Source: Gnetum montanum (lineage: Eukaryota > Streptophyta > Gnetopsida > Gnetales > Gnetaceae). Taken from it: DNA of 63,360 nt. The stretch spans positions 41,611-104,970 of the forward strand of contig MNCI01018080.1 of NCBI GenBank assembly GCA_015680685.1, in the 5' to 3' direction. The translations under genes and the position numbers were made by a program. The notes under the pieces are model-generated. The model was not told the origin of the DNA. It saw only the letters and a list, made by a program, of their open reading frames with translations, and did no database searches. How positions within the stretch are numbered: the stretch's first letter is position 1; every line of letters begins with the position of its first letter. Shown piece by piece: positions 22,264-34,330 of the stretch.

Positions 22264-22671
22264 ATGGTGCTTTCAATTCCTTACGAATGCAAGGACTGCA
22301 TTTCGAAAGTGTTGGAAGAAACGCTGACATGGTACGCAAGCGATTACAAGTTCCAGTATCATCGTCTAGACCAGCATTTAAGGGCAACAATAAGCTTGAA
22401 TTTGTGGGATTGGTTTTGGAGCTACGATGCTGACATGAGCATCCCCATATTTCTGCACTTGCTTCATATGTGGGATGATGCTTCTCCAAGGCTTGTGGTT
22501 GAGTGCGTTAAGAAATTTTGTTGGGGAAGGGATTCCACTACCCTTATTGATTTTCCCGATGATGATCAGATTTTGGCTATTTCACAATGGATTCCACTTG
22601 ACCGCCTTGTTTTGGATTTCAGTGAATAGTTTATAGAATGTCCTAGCTACTCTGATACCTCCCACAAATGA
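22264..22671 (+). pseudogene. Conserved exon-like ORF, copy C, with late stop
   Basis: Full length of 408 bases like the consensus, but CAG has become TAG at 22627-22629 (the Gln of SEQF), leaving 121 codons. The rest of the frame is intact. The change is the C-to-T in CAG seen widely in this window. Confidence 0.6.
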
Positions 22672-23530
22672 TTTCAAAATTTTACCCATGTAAAGAAGAG
22701 AGGAATACACATCAAATACAAGCTTTGAAGCAAATCACACCATCAAAGGATGTTTTAATAGAACACATATTTCTTTTTTGCAAATTCTTCCACTCCTATT
22801 ATTAAATTGAAATTAGATGTTTATTGATATACGAATTGTATATATTCTTCTCCATCATCATCCTAGCATTGATCCAACAAAATTGATAGGCTAGGAATTG
22901 TATTTCTTCCCTTATAGTTTTCTTGTTCATATTTGTATTTGTTTATGCTTTATACACTGTGTTGTAGTGTGGATTCCTTGTTTACATGGTTCAAAACATT
23001 GTTATCTATAATAACGTGAGGTACGAGTCCACTTTTTGCTCTAACTGTAAAGTGTATATTAGTTTGCTAGTCTTACAGACGTAGAATCAGGATCATGTTT
23101 TACATCAAAAGTGAAAATTTTTAAATGTCGTTGCAATGACTTTATACTTGGTACCATATTACAGTGACTTGAATGTGCAAACAACCATGAACCATGCCAT
23201 TACAGTTTTTGCATCCAATGTATACCTGTTGATTATCCATTATTTTGCTTCACATGTTCATTTTGTGAGGTTGAAAAGTTCTGTTCGCGCATTTTTTTCA
23301 GACCCTATGATCTGTTTCAACTCGGATTATATTTTGAGGTAACGATGAGATGGTTGTTTCTAAAATCGAGTTCAAGGCAGAATAAAACAAATTAACGTGG
23401 AATTTGCTATTAAAAAAACTATTTATTAAATAGGTTATATACAATAGTTAAATCAAATACGTATATTGTTGATGTTAACACTCCCATGCTCTCATGGGGC
23501 CATGATTATCAATGTCTTTATTTCTCTCTC
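22672..23530 (+). other. 3' flank of unit C
   Basis: Conserved flank, ending at GTTGATGTTAACAC near 23468. No gene seen. An open frame at 23136-23342 is matched in unit D only by chance continuity of the flank. Confidence 0.5.
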
Positions 23531-23933
23531 TTACTAACTACTCTAATAATTAGAGTAATTTTCACTCTAATAATTAGAGTAATCACCTCTATAATAATTA
23601 GAATAATCACCAATCTAATAATTAGAGTAATCACTACTTTAATAATTATAATAATTGTAGCTCTAATAAGTATAGTAACCGTCACTCCAATAATTATAGT
23701 AACCGTTACTCTAATAATTAGAGTAACCGTCGCTATAATAATTAGAATAATAATTGGAGTAACCACCATTCTAATAATTACAATAACTACCACTCTAATA
23801 ATTAGAGTAACTACCGGTATGATAATTAGAGTAATGGCCGCTCTAATAATTAGAGCGACCGTTGCTTTAATAATTAGAATAACTGCCACTCTAATAATTA
23901 AAATAACCACTGCTCTAATAATTAAAATAACTG
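23531..23933 (+). repeat. 24-bp minisatellite array 4 (upstream of unit D), about 0.4 kb
   Basis: About 17 units. Nearly identical in unit order to array 5 (25437-25837), including the short unit near 23745, which shows that arrays 4 and 5 are recent duplicates of each other. Confidence 0.9.
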
Positions 23934-24167
23934 CATCATTATGGATGGCCACAATGGCTATAAAACCAGGGAGAAAGGCCTCTCCCTATCAATCCTAAAG
24001 GGTTCTTTCTATCAGTCTTGAGGAGGGCTTCCTCTTCAAAGGTAGCAGTTTCCTAAAGGGCTCTTTCGATCAATCTTGAGGAGGGCTTGGTTTCCACTAA
24101 GCAGCAGTTTCCTCTTTTCTTTTCTTTCTATTAACCAACGATAACGAGCAACATCGTTGCAGGTTTG
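23934..24167 (+). promoter_or_regulatory. Short leader of unit D with TATA box
   Basis: TATAAAA at 23959-23965. Compared with unit B, the stretch from after the pyrimidine tract to just before the ORF is deleted (junction near CTTTCTATTAACCA, about 24124-24137), which removes the predicted donor and most of the predicted intron. TTGCAG remains just before the ORF, so the pyrimidine tract now lies close to it. Confidence 0.5.
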
Positions 24168-24575
24168 ATGGCGCTTTCAATTCCTTACGAATGCATGGAT
24201 TGCATTTCGAAAGTGTTGGAAGAAATGCTGACATGGTACGCAAACGATTGCAAGTTCCAGTATCATCGTCTAGACCAGCATTTAAGGGCAACAATAAGCT
24301 TGAATTTGTGGGATTGGTTTTGGAGCTACGATGCTAACATGAGCATCCCCATATTTCTGCACTTGCTTCATATGTGGGATGATGCTTCTCCAAGGCTTGT
24401 GGTTGAGTGCGTTAAGAAATTTCGTTGGGGAAGGGATACCACTACCGTTATTGATTTTCCCGATGATGATCAGATTTTGGCTATTTCACAGTGGATTCCA
24501 CTTGACTGCCTTGTTTTGGATTTCAGTGAACAGTTCATAGAATGTCCCAGCTACTCTGATACCTCCCGCAAATGA
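24168..24575 (+). CDS. Conserved exon-like ORF, copy D (135 codons)
   Basis: ATG at 24168, TGA at 24573-24575, no internal stop. Begins MALSIPYECMDC and keeps WDWFWSYD, FLHLLHMWDD and WIPLDCLVLDFSEQF (Arg to Cys in the last motif). It sits only about 200 bp after a TATA box, making it the tightest promoter-ORF pair in the cluster. Function unknown. Confidence 0.55.
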   Translation: MALSIPYECMDCISKVLEEMLTWYANDCKFQYHRLDQHLRATISLNLWDWFWSYDANMSIPIFLHLLHMWDDASPRLVVECVKKFRWGRDTTTVIDFPDDDQILAISQWIPLDCLVLDFSEQFIECPSYSDTSRK

Positions 24576-25436
24576 TTTCAAAATTTTACCCATGTAAAGA
24601 AGAGAAGAATACACGTCAAATACAAGCTTTGAAGCAAATCACACCATCAAAGGATGTTTGAATAGAACACATATTTCTTTTCTACAAATTCCTGCACTAC
24701 TATTATTAAATTGAAATGAGACGTTTATTGATATATAAATTGTATATATTCTTCTCCATCATCATCCTAGCATTAATCCAAAAAAATTGATAGGCTAGGA
24801 ATTGTATTTATCCCCTTATAGTTTTCTTGTTCATATTTGTATTTGTTTATGCTTTATACACTATGTTGTAGTGTGGATTCCTTGTTTACATGGTTCAAAA
24901 CATTGTTATCTATAATAACGTGAGGTACGAGTCCACTTTTTGCTCTAACTGTAAAGTGTATATTAGTTTGCTAGTCTTACAGACGTAGAATCAGGATCAT
25001 GTTTTACATCAAAATTGAAAATTTTTAAATGTCATTGCAATGACTTCATACTTGGTACCATATTACAATGACTTGAATTTGCAAACAATCATGAACCATG
25101 CCATTGCAGTTTTTGCATCCAATGTATACCTGTTGATTATCCATTATTTTGCTTCACATGTTCATTTTGTGAGGTTGGAAAGTTCTGTTCGCGCATTTTT
25201 TTCAAACCCTATGATCTGTTTCAACTCGGATTATATTTTGAGGTAACGATGAGATGGTTGTTTCTAAAATCGAGTTCAAGGCAAAATAAAACAAATTAAC
25301 GGGGAATTTGCTATTAACAACAACTATTTATTAAATAGGTTATATACAATAGTTAAATCAAATACGTATATTGTTGATGTCAACACTCCCATGCTCTCAT
25401 GGGGCCATGATTATCAATGTCTTTATTTCTCTCTCT
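24576..25436 (+). other. 3' flank of unit D
   Basis: Almost identical to the flank of unit C, in line with a recent duplication. No gene seen. Confidence 0.5.
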
Positions 25437-25837
25437 TACTAACTACTCTAATAATTAGAGTAATCATCGCTCTAATAATTAGAGTAATCGCCTCTATAAT
25501 AATTAGAATAGCCACCACTCTAATAATTAGAGTAATCACTACTTTAATAATTATAATAATTGCAGCTCTAATAAGTATAGTAACCGTCACTCCAATAATT
25601 ACAGTAACCGCTGCTCTAATAATTAGAGTAACCGTCGCTGTAATAATTAGAATAATAATTAGAGTAACCGCCACTCTAATAATTACAATAACTACCACTC
25701 TAATAATTAGAGTAACTGCCGGTCTGATAATTAGAGTAATGGCCGCTCTAATAATTAGAGCGACCGTTGCTTTAATAATTAGAATAACGGCCACTCTAAT
25801 AATTAAAATAACTACCGCTCTAATAATTAAAATAACT
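25437..25837 (+). repeat. 24-bp minisatellite array 5 (upstream of unit E)
   Basis: About 17 units, the recent duplicate of array 4. Contains the same unusual GAGCGACCG unit near 25765 as array 4 near 23855. Confidence 0.9.
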
Positions 25838-26071
25838 ACATCATTATGGATGGCCACAACAGCTATAAAACCAGGGGGAAGGGCTCTCCCTATTAATCAT
25901 AAAGTGTTCTTTCTATCAGTCTTGAGGAGGGCTTCCTCTTCAGAGGTAGCGGTTTCCTAAATGGCTCTTTCAATCAGTCTTGAGGTGGGCTTGGTCTCCA
26001 TTAAGCAGCAGTTTTCTCTTTTCTTTTCTTTCTATTAACCAATGATAACAAGCAACATCGTTGCAGGTTTG
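25838..26071 (+). promoter_or_regulatory. Short leader of unit E with TATA box
   Basis: TATAAAA at 25864-25870. Carries the same internal deletion as unit D, and the two ORF starts are 1,904 bp apart, so D and E descend from one deletion-bearing unit. Confidence 0.5.
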
Positions 26072-26479
26072 ATGGTGCTTTCAATTCCTTACGAATGCAG
26101 GGACTGCATTTTGAATGTGTTGGAAGAAACGCTGACATGGTACGCAAGCGATTGCAAGTTCCAGTATCATCATCTAGACCAGCATTTAAGGGCAACAATA
26201 AGCTTGAATTTGTGGGATTGGTTTTGGAGCTACGATGCTGACATGAGCATCCCCATATTTCTGCACTTGCTTCATATGTGGGATGATGCTTCTCCCAGGC
26301 TTGTGGTTGAGTGCGTTAAGAAATTTCATTAGGGAAGGGATTCCACTACCCTTATTGATTTTCCCGATGATGATAAGATTTTGGCTATTTCACAGTGGAT
26401 TCCACTTGACCGCCTTGTTTTGGATTTCAGTGAATAGTTCATAGAATGTCCTAGCTACTCTAATACCTCCTGCAAATGA
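26072..26479 (+). pseudogene. Conserved exon-like ORF, copy E, with two stops
   Basis: 408 bases long. A TAG replaces the TGG codon after KKFH (about 26331) and another replaces CAG in SEQF (about 26435-26437). Otherwise it matches the consensus. Confidence 0.6.
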
Positions 26480-27169
26480 TTTCAAAATTTTACCCATGTA
26501 AAGAAGAGAAGAATACACGTCAAACACAAGCTAAGAAGCAAATCACACCATCAAAGGTTGTTTGAATAGAACACATATTTCTTTTCTGCAAATTTTTCCA
26601 CTGCTATTATTAAATTGAAATGAGACGTTTATTGATAGAAGAATTGTATATATTCTTCTCCATCATCATCCTAGCATTGATCCAACAAAATCGATAGGCT
26701 AGGAATTGTATTTATCCCCTTATAGTTTTCTTGTTCATATTTGTATTTGTTTATGCTTTAGACACTGTGTTGTAGTGTGGATTCCTTGTTTACATGGTTC
26801 AAAACATTATTATCTATAATAACGTGAGGTACGAGTCCACTTTTTGCTCTAACTGTAAAGTGTATATTAGTTTGCCAATTTTACAGATGTAGAATCAGGA
26901 TTATGTTTTACATCAAAATTGAAAATTTTTAAATGTCGTTGCAATGACTTCATACCATATTACAGTGACTTGAATGTGCAAATAGCCATGAACTATGCCA
27001 TTGTAGTTTTTGCATCCAATATATGCTTGTTGATTATTCATTATTTTGCTTCACATGTTCATTTTGTGAGGTTGGAAAGTTCTCTTCGCGCATTTTTTCA
27101 CACCCTATAATCTGTTTCAACTCGAATTATATTTTGAGGTAACGGTGAGATGGTTTTTTCTAAAATTGG

Positions 27170-28014
27170 TGATGAGTGGCGAGGTACCCCTACACTCCAC
27201 CATACGAATACGAGCGTGCACACGCGATCCGGTCGAACTCCGCAGACTAAATGCCTTAACGCCACAAGAAACACTTGGGGTTAATCGTTCGTTGTCTTCC
27301 CAGGCTTGCTTGTATGTGTCACGGTGTATGGTTAAGCAAGTCTGAGGTATGTGATTTTTTTGGTATTTTCNNNNNNNNNNNNNNNNNNNNNNNNNNNNNN
27401 NNNNNNNNNNNNNNNNNNNNNNNNNNNNNNNNNNNNNNNNNNNNNNNNNNNNNNNNNNNNNNNNNNNNNNNNNNNNNNNNNNNNNNNNNNNNNNNNNNNN
27501 NNNNNNNNNNNNNNNNNNNNNNNNNNNNNNNNNNNNNNNNNNNNNNNNNNNNNNNNNNNNNNNNNNNNNNNNNNNNNNNNNNNNNNNNNNNNNNNNNNNN
27601 NNNNNNNNNNNNNNNNNNNNNNNNNNNNNNNNNNNNNNNNNNNNNNNNNNNNNNNNNNNNNNNNNNNNNNNNNNNNNNNNNNNNNNNNNNNNNNNNNNNN
27701 NNNNNNNNNNNNNNNNNNNNNNNNNNNNNNNNNNNNNNNNNNNNNNNNNNNNNNNNNNNNNNNNNNNNNNNNNNNNNNNNNNNNNNNNNNNNNNNNNNNN
27801 NNNNNNNNNNNNNNNNNNNNNNNNNNNNNNNNNNNNNNNNNNNNNNNNNNNNNNNNNNNNNNNNNNNNNNNNNNNNNNNNNNNNNNNNNNNNNNNNNNNN
27901 NNNNNNNNNNNNNNNNNNNNNNNNNNNNNNNNNNNNNNNNNNNNNNNNNNNNNNNNNNNNNNNNNNNNNNNNNNNNNNNNNNNNNCGCGGCCTAGTGTAA
28001 GTCGCGTCTCATCA
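27170..28014 (-). mobile_element. Solo LTR of family A with 5-bp target duplication, gapped
   Basis: On the minus strand it begins TGATGAGACGCGAC and ends CTCATCA. ATTGG occurs immediately on both sides (27165-27169 and 28015-28019), and the host flank reads through as in the sister units. This is a clean insertion after the units were duplicated. Internal Ns mean it could hide a longer element, but the size fits one LTR of about 0.85-0.95 kb. Confidence 0.85.
27371..27985. other. Assembly gap (615 N)
   Basis: Run of Ns inside the solo LTR. The long open frames that cross it are artefacts. Confidence 0.99.
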
Positions 28015-28184
28015 ATTGGGTTCAAGGAAAAATAAAACAAATTAACATGGAATTTGCTATTTAAAAAGGCTATTTAATAAATATGATTATATACAATAGT
28101 TAAATCAAATACATATATTGTTGATGTCAACACTTCCATGCTCTCATGGGGCCATGATTATCAATGTCTTTATTTCTCTATCTA

Positions 28185-28946
28185 AATAACTGTTCTAACC
28201 ACTGATCTAATAATTAGAGTAACTGCCTTTATAATATTTAGAATAACCACCACTGTAATAATTAGAGTAACCGCTGCTCTAATAATTAGAAAAATCGCTG
28301 CTCTAATAATGAGAGTAACCGCAGCTGCAATAATTATAATAACCTCCGCTCTAATAATTATAGTAACCGCTACTCTAATAATTAGAATAATTGCCACACT
28401 AGTAATTAGAATACCGTTGCTCTAATAATTAGAGGAACCACTGCTCTAATAATTAAAATAATGGCTACTCTAATAATTAGAGTAACCGCCGCTCTAGTTA
28501 TTAGAGTAACTGCTGCTCTAATAATTGGAGTACCTGTTGCTCTAATAATTAATATAACCGTCGCTCTAATAATTAGGGTAACCACTGCACTAATAATTAG
28601 AAGAATCACTGCTATAATAATTAAACTAACTACTACTCTAATAATTAGAATAATCACCGCTCCAATAATTAGAGTAACTACCGCTCTAGTAATTAGAATA
28701 ACCACCACTCTAATAATTGGAGTAATTGCTGCTATAATAATTAGAATAATCACCGCTCTAATAATTGGAGTAACCGCCATTATAATAATTAGAATAACTG
28801 CTGCTCTAATAATTAAAATAACTGCTGGTTTGATAATTAGAATAATGGCCACTCTAATAATTAGAGTAACCGTCACTTTAATAATTAGAATAATCGCCCC
28901 TCTAATAATTAAAATAACTGCCACTCTAATAACTAAAATAATTGCA
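28185..28946 (+). repeat. 24-bp minisatellite array 6 (upstream of unit F)
   Basis: About 31 units. Its last half matches array 2 closely (same order of GAGGAACC, AAAATAATGGC and other variant units), so arrays 2 and 6 share a recent ancestor. Confidence 0.9.
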
Positions 28947-29778
28947 TCATTATGGATGGCCACAATGGCGGGGAAGGGATCTCCCTATCAGTCCTAAAGG
29001 GTTATTTCTATTAGTCTTGAGGAGGGCTTCCTCTTCAGAGGTAGTAGTTTCCTAAAGGGCTCTTTTGATCAGTCTTGAGGAGGGCTTGGTCTTCACTAAG
29101 TAGCAGTTTCCTCTTTTCTTTTCTTTTCTTTATAGGCTTCTAGCTGATCTTCGAGGAGGGTTCAAAGCAAGAGCTAGTGGCTCAAAATTAGATCCTTACG
29201 GGTCTTCTCAACGATGACAGGAGGGTTCTCTCTCTCTTCTTTCTATCTACAACTACGTAGGTAGTGCAGCCCATGCGCAAGACGTGAGACGTGCCATTTT
29301 CTTTAGGGTTGACAACTTGTCTTAGTGGTGCAGACGTGGGTGGACGATCTTCCTCTCTACGTAAGAACTCAGGTAGGTGGCTATTTTATTGCAACAAGGG
29401 TAGGATGAAGATAATTACGATCTTTCAATTTTTAATAAAAATAATAAAAATGATAAAGCAAAAGAGTTTAGAAAGAAATTTCATAAACACATAGTGCATT
29501 GCTTTTCATACGAGAAATTTCGTAAACACATAGTACATTGTTTTTCATACTAAAAAGTAAGTTCATCTTTTATCGAAGAGATAAAATGATAAAAAGCTAT
29601 GAGATGCACTTTTTTTCTTAAATTAGAAAAAACTATGAGATGTACTACTTTTTAAAATTACAAAAAGCTAATTATTCGTTGAGATGGCTCCTATATTTAT
29701 TGGTACAGCAAATGGTGAAATTTATCATTTAGGTCTTGCAATTAACTAGTGAGAACGAACAAGATCGTTGCAAGTTTG
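28947..29778 (+). promoter_or_regulatory. Leader of unit F, TATA box deleted
   Basis: After GGCCACAATGGC the sequence jumps to GGGGAAGGG (about 28972). The segment with TATAAAA found in the other leaders is missing. The rest is complete, with the predicted donor CAG|GTAGGT at 29370-29378; the acceptor reads TTGCAA instead of TTGCAG (about 29767-29772). Confidence 0.5.
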
Positions 29779-30186
29779 ATGGCGCTTTCAATTCCTTACG
29801 AATGCAGGAACTGCATTTCGAAAGTTTTGGAAGAAACGCTGACATGGTACGCAAGTGATTGCAAGTTCCAGTATCATCGTCTAGACCAGCATTTAAGGGC
29901 AAAAATAAATTTGAATTTGTGGGATTGGTTTTGGAGCTACAATACTGACATGACTATCCCCATATTTCTACACTTGCTTCATATGTGGGATGATGCTTCT
30001 CCCAGGCTTGTGGTTGAATGCGTTAAGAAATTTCGTTGGGGAAGGAATTCCACTACCCTTATTGATTTTCCCAATGATGATCAGATTTTGGCTATTTCAC
30101 AGTGGATTCCACTTGATCGCCTTGTTTTGGATTTCAGTGAACAGTTCATAGAATGTCCTAGCTACTCTAATACCTCCTGCAAATGA
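29779..30186 (+). CDS. Conserved exon-like ORF, copy F (135 codons)
   Basis: Open from the ATG at 29779 to TGA at 30184-30186 and full length. Its own leader lacks the TATA box and the splice-acceptor G, so it is less likely to be expressed than copies B or D even though its frame is intact. Function unknown. Confidence 0.5.
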   Translation: MALSIPYECRNCISKVLEETLTWYASDCKFQYHRLDQHLRAKINLNLWDWFWSYNTDMTIPIFLHLLHMWDDASPRLVVECVKKFRWGRNSTTLIDFPNDDQILAISQWIPLDRLVLDFSEQFIECPSYSNTSCK

Positions 30187-31436
30187 TTTCAAAATTTTAC
30201 CCATGTAAAGAAGAGAAGAATACACGTCAAATACAAGCTAAGAAGCAAATCACACCATCAAAGGGTGTTTGAATAGAACACATATTTCTTTTCCGCAAAT
30301 TCCTCCATTGCTATTATTAAATTGATATGAGACATTTATTGGTATACAAATTGTATATATTCTTCTCGATCATCATCCTAGTATTGATCCAACAAAATTG
30401 ATAGGCTAGGAATTGTATTTCTCCCCTTATAGTTTTCTTGTTCATATTTTGTATTTTTTTATACTTTATACACTGTGTTTTGGCTATTTCATAGTGGATT
30501 CCACTTGACCGCCTTGTTTTGGATTTCAGTGAACAGTTCATAGAATGTCCCAGCTACTCTAATACCTCCGCAAATGATTTCAACATTTTACCCATGTAAA
30601 GAAGAGAAGAATACACCTCAAATACAAGCTTTGAAGCAAATCACACCATCAAAGGGTGTTTGAATAGAACACATATTTCTTTTTTGCAAATTCCTCCACT
30701 GCTATTATTAAATTGAAATTAGACATTTATTGATATATGAATTGTATATATTCTTCTCCATCGTCATCCTAGCATTGATCCAACAAAATTGATAGGCTAG
30801 GAATTGTATTTCTCCCCTCATAGTTTTCTTGTTCATATTTGTATTTGTTTATGCTTTATACACTGTGTTGTAGTGTGGATTCCTTGTTTACATGGTTCAA
30901 AACATTGTTATCTATAATAACGTGAGGGACGAGTCCACTTTTTACTCTAACTGTAAAGTGTATATTAGTCTGCCAGTCTTACAAAGGTAGAATCAGGATT
31001 CTGTTTTACATCGAAACTAAATATTTTTAAATGTTGTTGCAATGAATTTATACTTGCTACCATACTATAGTGACTTGAATGTGCAAACAACCATAAACTA
31101 TGCCATTGCAATTTTTGCATCCAATATATACCTGTTGATTAGCCATTATTTTGCTTCACATGTTCATTTTGTAAGGTTGTAAAGTTTTGTTCATGCATTT
31201 TTTCAGACCCTATGATCTATTTCAACTCAGATTATATTTTGAGATAACGATGAGATGGTTGTTTCTAAAATTGGGTTAAAGGCAAAATAAAACAAATTAA
31301 TGGGGAATTTGCTATTAAAAATGGCTATTTAATAAATAGGTTATATATAATAATTAAATCAACTACGTATATTGTTGATGTCAACACTCCCATGCTCTCA
31401 TGGGGCCATGATTATCAATGTCTTAATTTCTCTCTC
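30187..31436 (+). other. 3' flank of unit F with a tandem duplication
   Basis: About 390 bp running from GGCTATTTCA in the ORF (near 30091) to the TTTATACACTGTGTT segment is repeated from 30481 to about 30870. The second copy repeats the end of the ORF without its start. No separate gene. Confidence 0.65.
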
Positions 31437-33160
31437 TTAATAACCGCTCTAATAATTAGAGTAACTGCCTCTATAAAAATTATAATAACCACCACTGTAA
31501 TAATTAGAATAATTCTACTCTAATAATTAGAATAATTAACGCTCTAATAATTAGAGTAACCACCATTTCAAAAATTACAGTAACCGTCGCTCTAATAATT
31601 AGAGTAATAATTAAAATAACTGTCACTCTAATAATTAGAATAACCATTGTTTTAATAATTAGAGTAACTGTTGCTTGAATAATTAGAGTAATCGTCACTT
31701 TAATAATTAGAATAATTGTCACTCTAATAATTAGAGTAACCACTGCTCTAATAATTAGAATAACTGCTACTTTAATAATTAGAGTAACTGTCGCTTTAAT
31801 AATTATATTAACCACCCCTCTAAGAATTGGAATAACCATCGCTTTAATAATTAGAATAACCATTGCTTTAATAATAGGACTAATTGTCGCTCTAATAATT
31901 AGAGTAACCGTTGCTCTAATAATTAGAATAATCATAGCTCTAATAATTGAAGTAACCACCATTTTAATAATTAAAATAACCACAACTTTAATAATTATAA
32001 TAATGGTTGCTCTAATAATTAGAGTAACTACTGCTATAATAATTTGAATAATCGCTACTCTAAGAATTAGAATAATCATCACTCTAGTAATTAGAATAAT
32101 CATAGCTTTAATAATTAGAGTAACGCTGCTCTAATAATTAAAGTAACCTTCACTCTAATAATTAGAATCACTGCTGCTGTAATAATTAGAATAATCATCG
32201 CTTTAAAAATTACAATAACTACTGCTCTAATAAATAGAATAACAACGGCTTTAATAATTAGAGTAATCATTGCTCTAATAACTAAAGTAACTGTCGCTCT
32301 AATAATTAGAGTAACTACCCTGCTCTAATAATTAGAATAGCCGATGATCTAATAATTAAATTAACCATTGCTTTTAAGAATTAGAACAACTGTCGTTGTA
32401 GTAATTAAAATAACTGCCGCTCTAATAATTAAAATAATGGGTGCTTTAATAATTGGAGTAACCACTGCTTTAATAATTAGAATAACTCTCTCTAATAATT
32501 AGAGTAATTGTTGCTCTAATAATTAGAATAACCGTCACTCTAATAATTAAAATAATGGCCACTTTAATAAATAGAATTACCGCCACTATAATAATTAGAA
32601 TAATCGCCACTTTAAGAATTAGAATAACCACCACTGTGAGAATTAGACTAACCATCGCTTTAATAATTATAATAACCATCGCTCTAATAATTAGAGTAAC
32701 TACTGCTCTAATAATTAAAATAATGGCCTTTCTAATAATTAGAGTAACAACCACTCTAATAATTAAAATAACTGACACTCTAATAATTCGAGCAATCGTC
32801 GCTGTAGTAATTAGAATAATTGTCGCCTTAAGAATTAGAATAACCGCTGCTCTACTAATTAAACTAACTGCTGCTCTAATAATTAGAATAATCGTCGCTC
32901 TAATAATTATAGTAACCACCGCTCTAATAATTAGAGTAACCATTGCTATAATAATAAGAATAATCACCGCTCTAATAATTGGAGTCACCACCACTCTAAC
33001 AATTAGAATAACTACCGCTCTAATAATTAGAGTAACTTTTGGTCTCATAATTAAAATAATGGCTGCTCTAATAATTAGAGTAATTATTGCTCTAATAATT
33101 ATAATAACCGCCACTTTAATAATTAGAATAAATGCTGCTCTAATAATTAGAATAACCACA
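31437..33160 (+). repeat. 24-bp minisatellite array 7 (upstream of unit G), about 1.7 kb
   Basis: The longest array, about 70 units. Variant units such as TTAAGAATTAGAA recur in blocks (about 31820, 32060, 32610, 32830) that resemble blocks in array 3. A few units deviate in length (about 31505, 32125, 32320, 32370 and 32490), which breaks the open frames there. Confidence 0.9.
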
Positions 33161-33927
33161 TCATTATGGATGGCCACAATGATTATAAAACCAAAGGGAA
33201 GGGTTCTTTATATCAATCTTGAGGAGGGCTCGGTCTCCACTAAGTAGCAGTTTCCTCTTTTCTTTTCTTTTCTTTTCTTTACAGGCTTCTCGCTGATCTT
33301 TGAGGAGGGTTCAAAGTAGGAGCCAACGACTCAACATTGGATCCTTACGGGTCTTCTCGACGACAACAAGAGGGTTCTCTCTCTCTTCTTTCTATCTACA
33401 ACAACGTAGGTAGTGCATCCCATGCGCAGGACGTGAGACGTGCCATTTTCTTTGGGGTTGACAGCTTGTCTTAGTGGTGCAGACGTGGGTGGACGATCTT
33501 CCTCTCTACGTAACAACTCAGGTAGGTGGCTATTTTATTGCAACAAGGGTAGGATGAAGATAATTATGATCTTTTAATTTTTAATAAAAATAATAAAAAT
33601 CAAAAAGCAAAAGAGTTTAGAAAGAAATTTCATAAATGCACACAGCATTGTTTTTCATACAAGAAATTTCGTAAATGCGTAGTACATTGTTTTTCATACT
33701 AAAAAGCAAGTTCAACTTTTATCGAGAGAGAGAAAATGATAAAAAGCTGTGAGATGCACTTTTTTTTTAAATCAGAAAAAGCTATGAGATGTACTACTTT
33801 TTAAAATTACAAAAAGTTAATTATTCGTTGAGATGGCTCCTATATTTATTGGTACAACAAAGGGTGAAATTTATCATTTAAGTCTTGTAATTAACCAGTG
33901 ATAACGAGCAACATCGTTGCAGGTTTG
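33161..33927 (+). promoter_or_regulatory. Leader of unit G with TATA box
   Basis: TATAAAA at 33184-33190. Only one copy of the GAGGAGGGCT segment is present, against two in other leaders. Predicted donor CAG|GTAGGT at 33519-33527 and acceptor TTGCAG at about 33917-33922 give a predicted intron of about 0.4 kb. Confidence 0.5.
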
Positions 33928-34330
33928 ATGGTGCTTTCAATTCCTTACGAATGCAGGGACTACATTTCGAAACTATTGGAAGAAACACTAATATGGTACA
34001 TAAGCAATTACAAGTTACAGTATCATCGTCCAGACCAGCATTTAAGGGAAACAATAAGCTTGAATTTGTGGGATTGGTTTTGGAGCTACTGACATGACCA
34101 TCCCCATATTTCTACACTTGCTTCATATGTGGGATGATGCTTCTCCTAGGCTTGTGGTTGAATGCGTTAAGAAATTTCGTTTAGGAAGGAATTCCACTAC
34201 CCTTATTGATTTTCCTGATGATGATCAGATTTTGGCTATTTCACAGTGGATTCCACTTGATCGCCTTGTTTTGGATTTCAGTGAACAGTTCATAGAATGT
34301 CCTAGCTACTCTAATACCTCTTGCAAATGA
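33928..34330 (+). pseudogene. Conserved exon-like ORF, copy G, frameshifted
   Basis: Five bases are missing after GGAGCTAC (about 34088) compared with copies A, B and F, which shifts the frame just after WFWSY. Both halves are otherwise open and well conserved. Confidence 0.6.

Larger units (their letters stand above)
26480..28184 (+). other. 3' flank of unit E, split by a solo LTR
   Basis: The flank runs to 27169 and resumes at 28015. Between them lies a family A solo LTR. No gene seen in the flank itself. Confidence 0.6.

Noticed and set aside
22253-22489. Antisense ORF in the conserved exon-like copies (also at 24097, 26001 and 41206)
   Set aside because: It covers only part of the block and its ends vary between copies, as expected for a shadow frame.
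27117-28040. Long open frames across 27.1-28.0 kb
   Set aside because: They run through 615 Ns.
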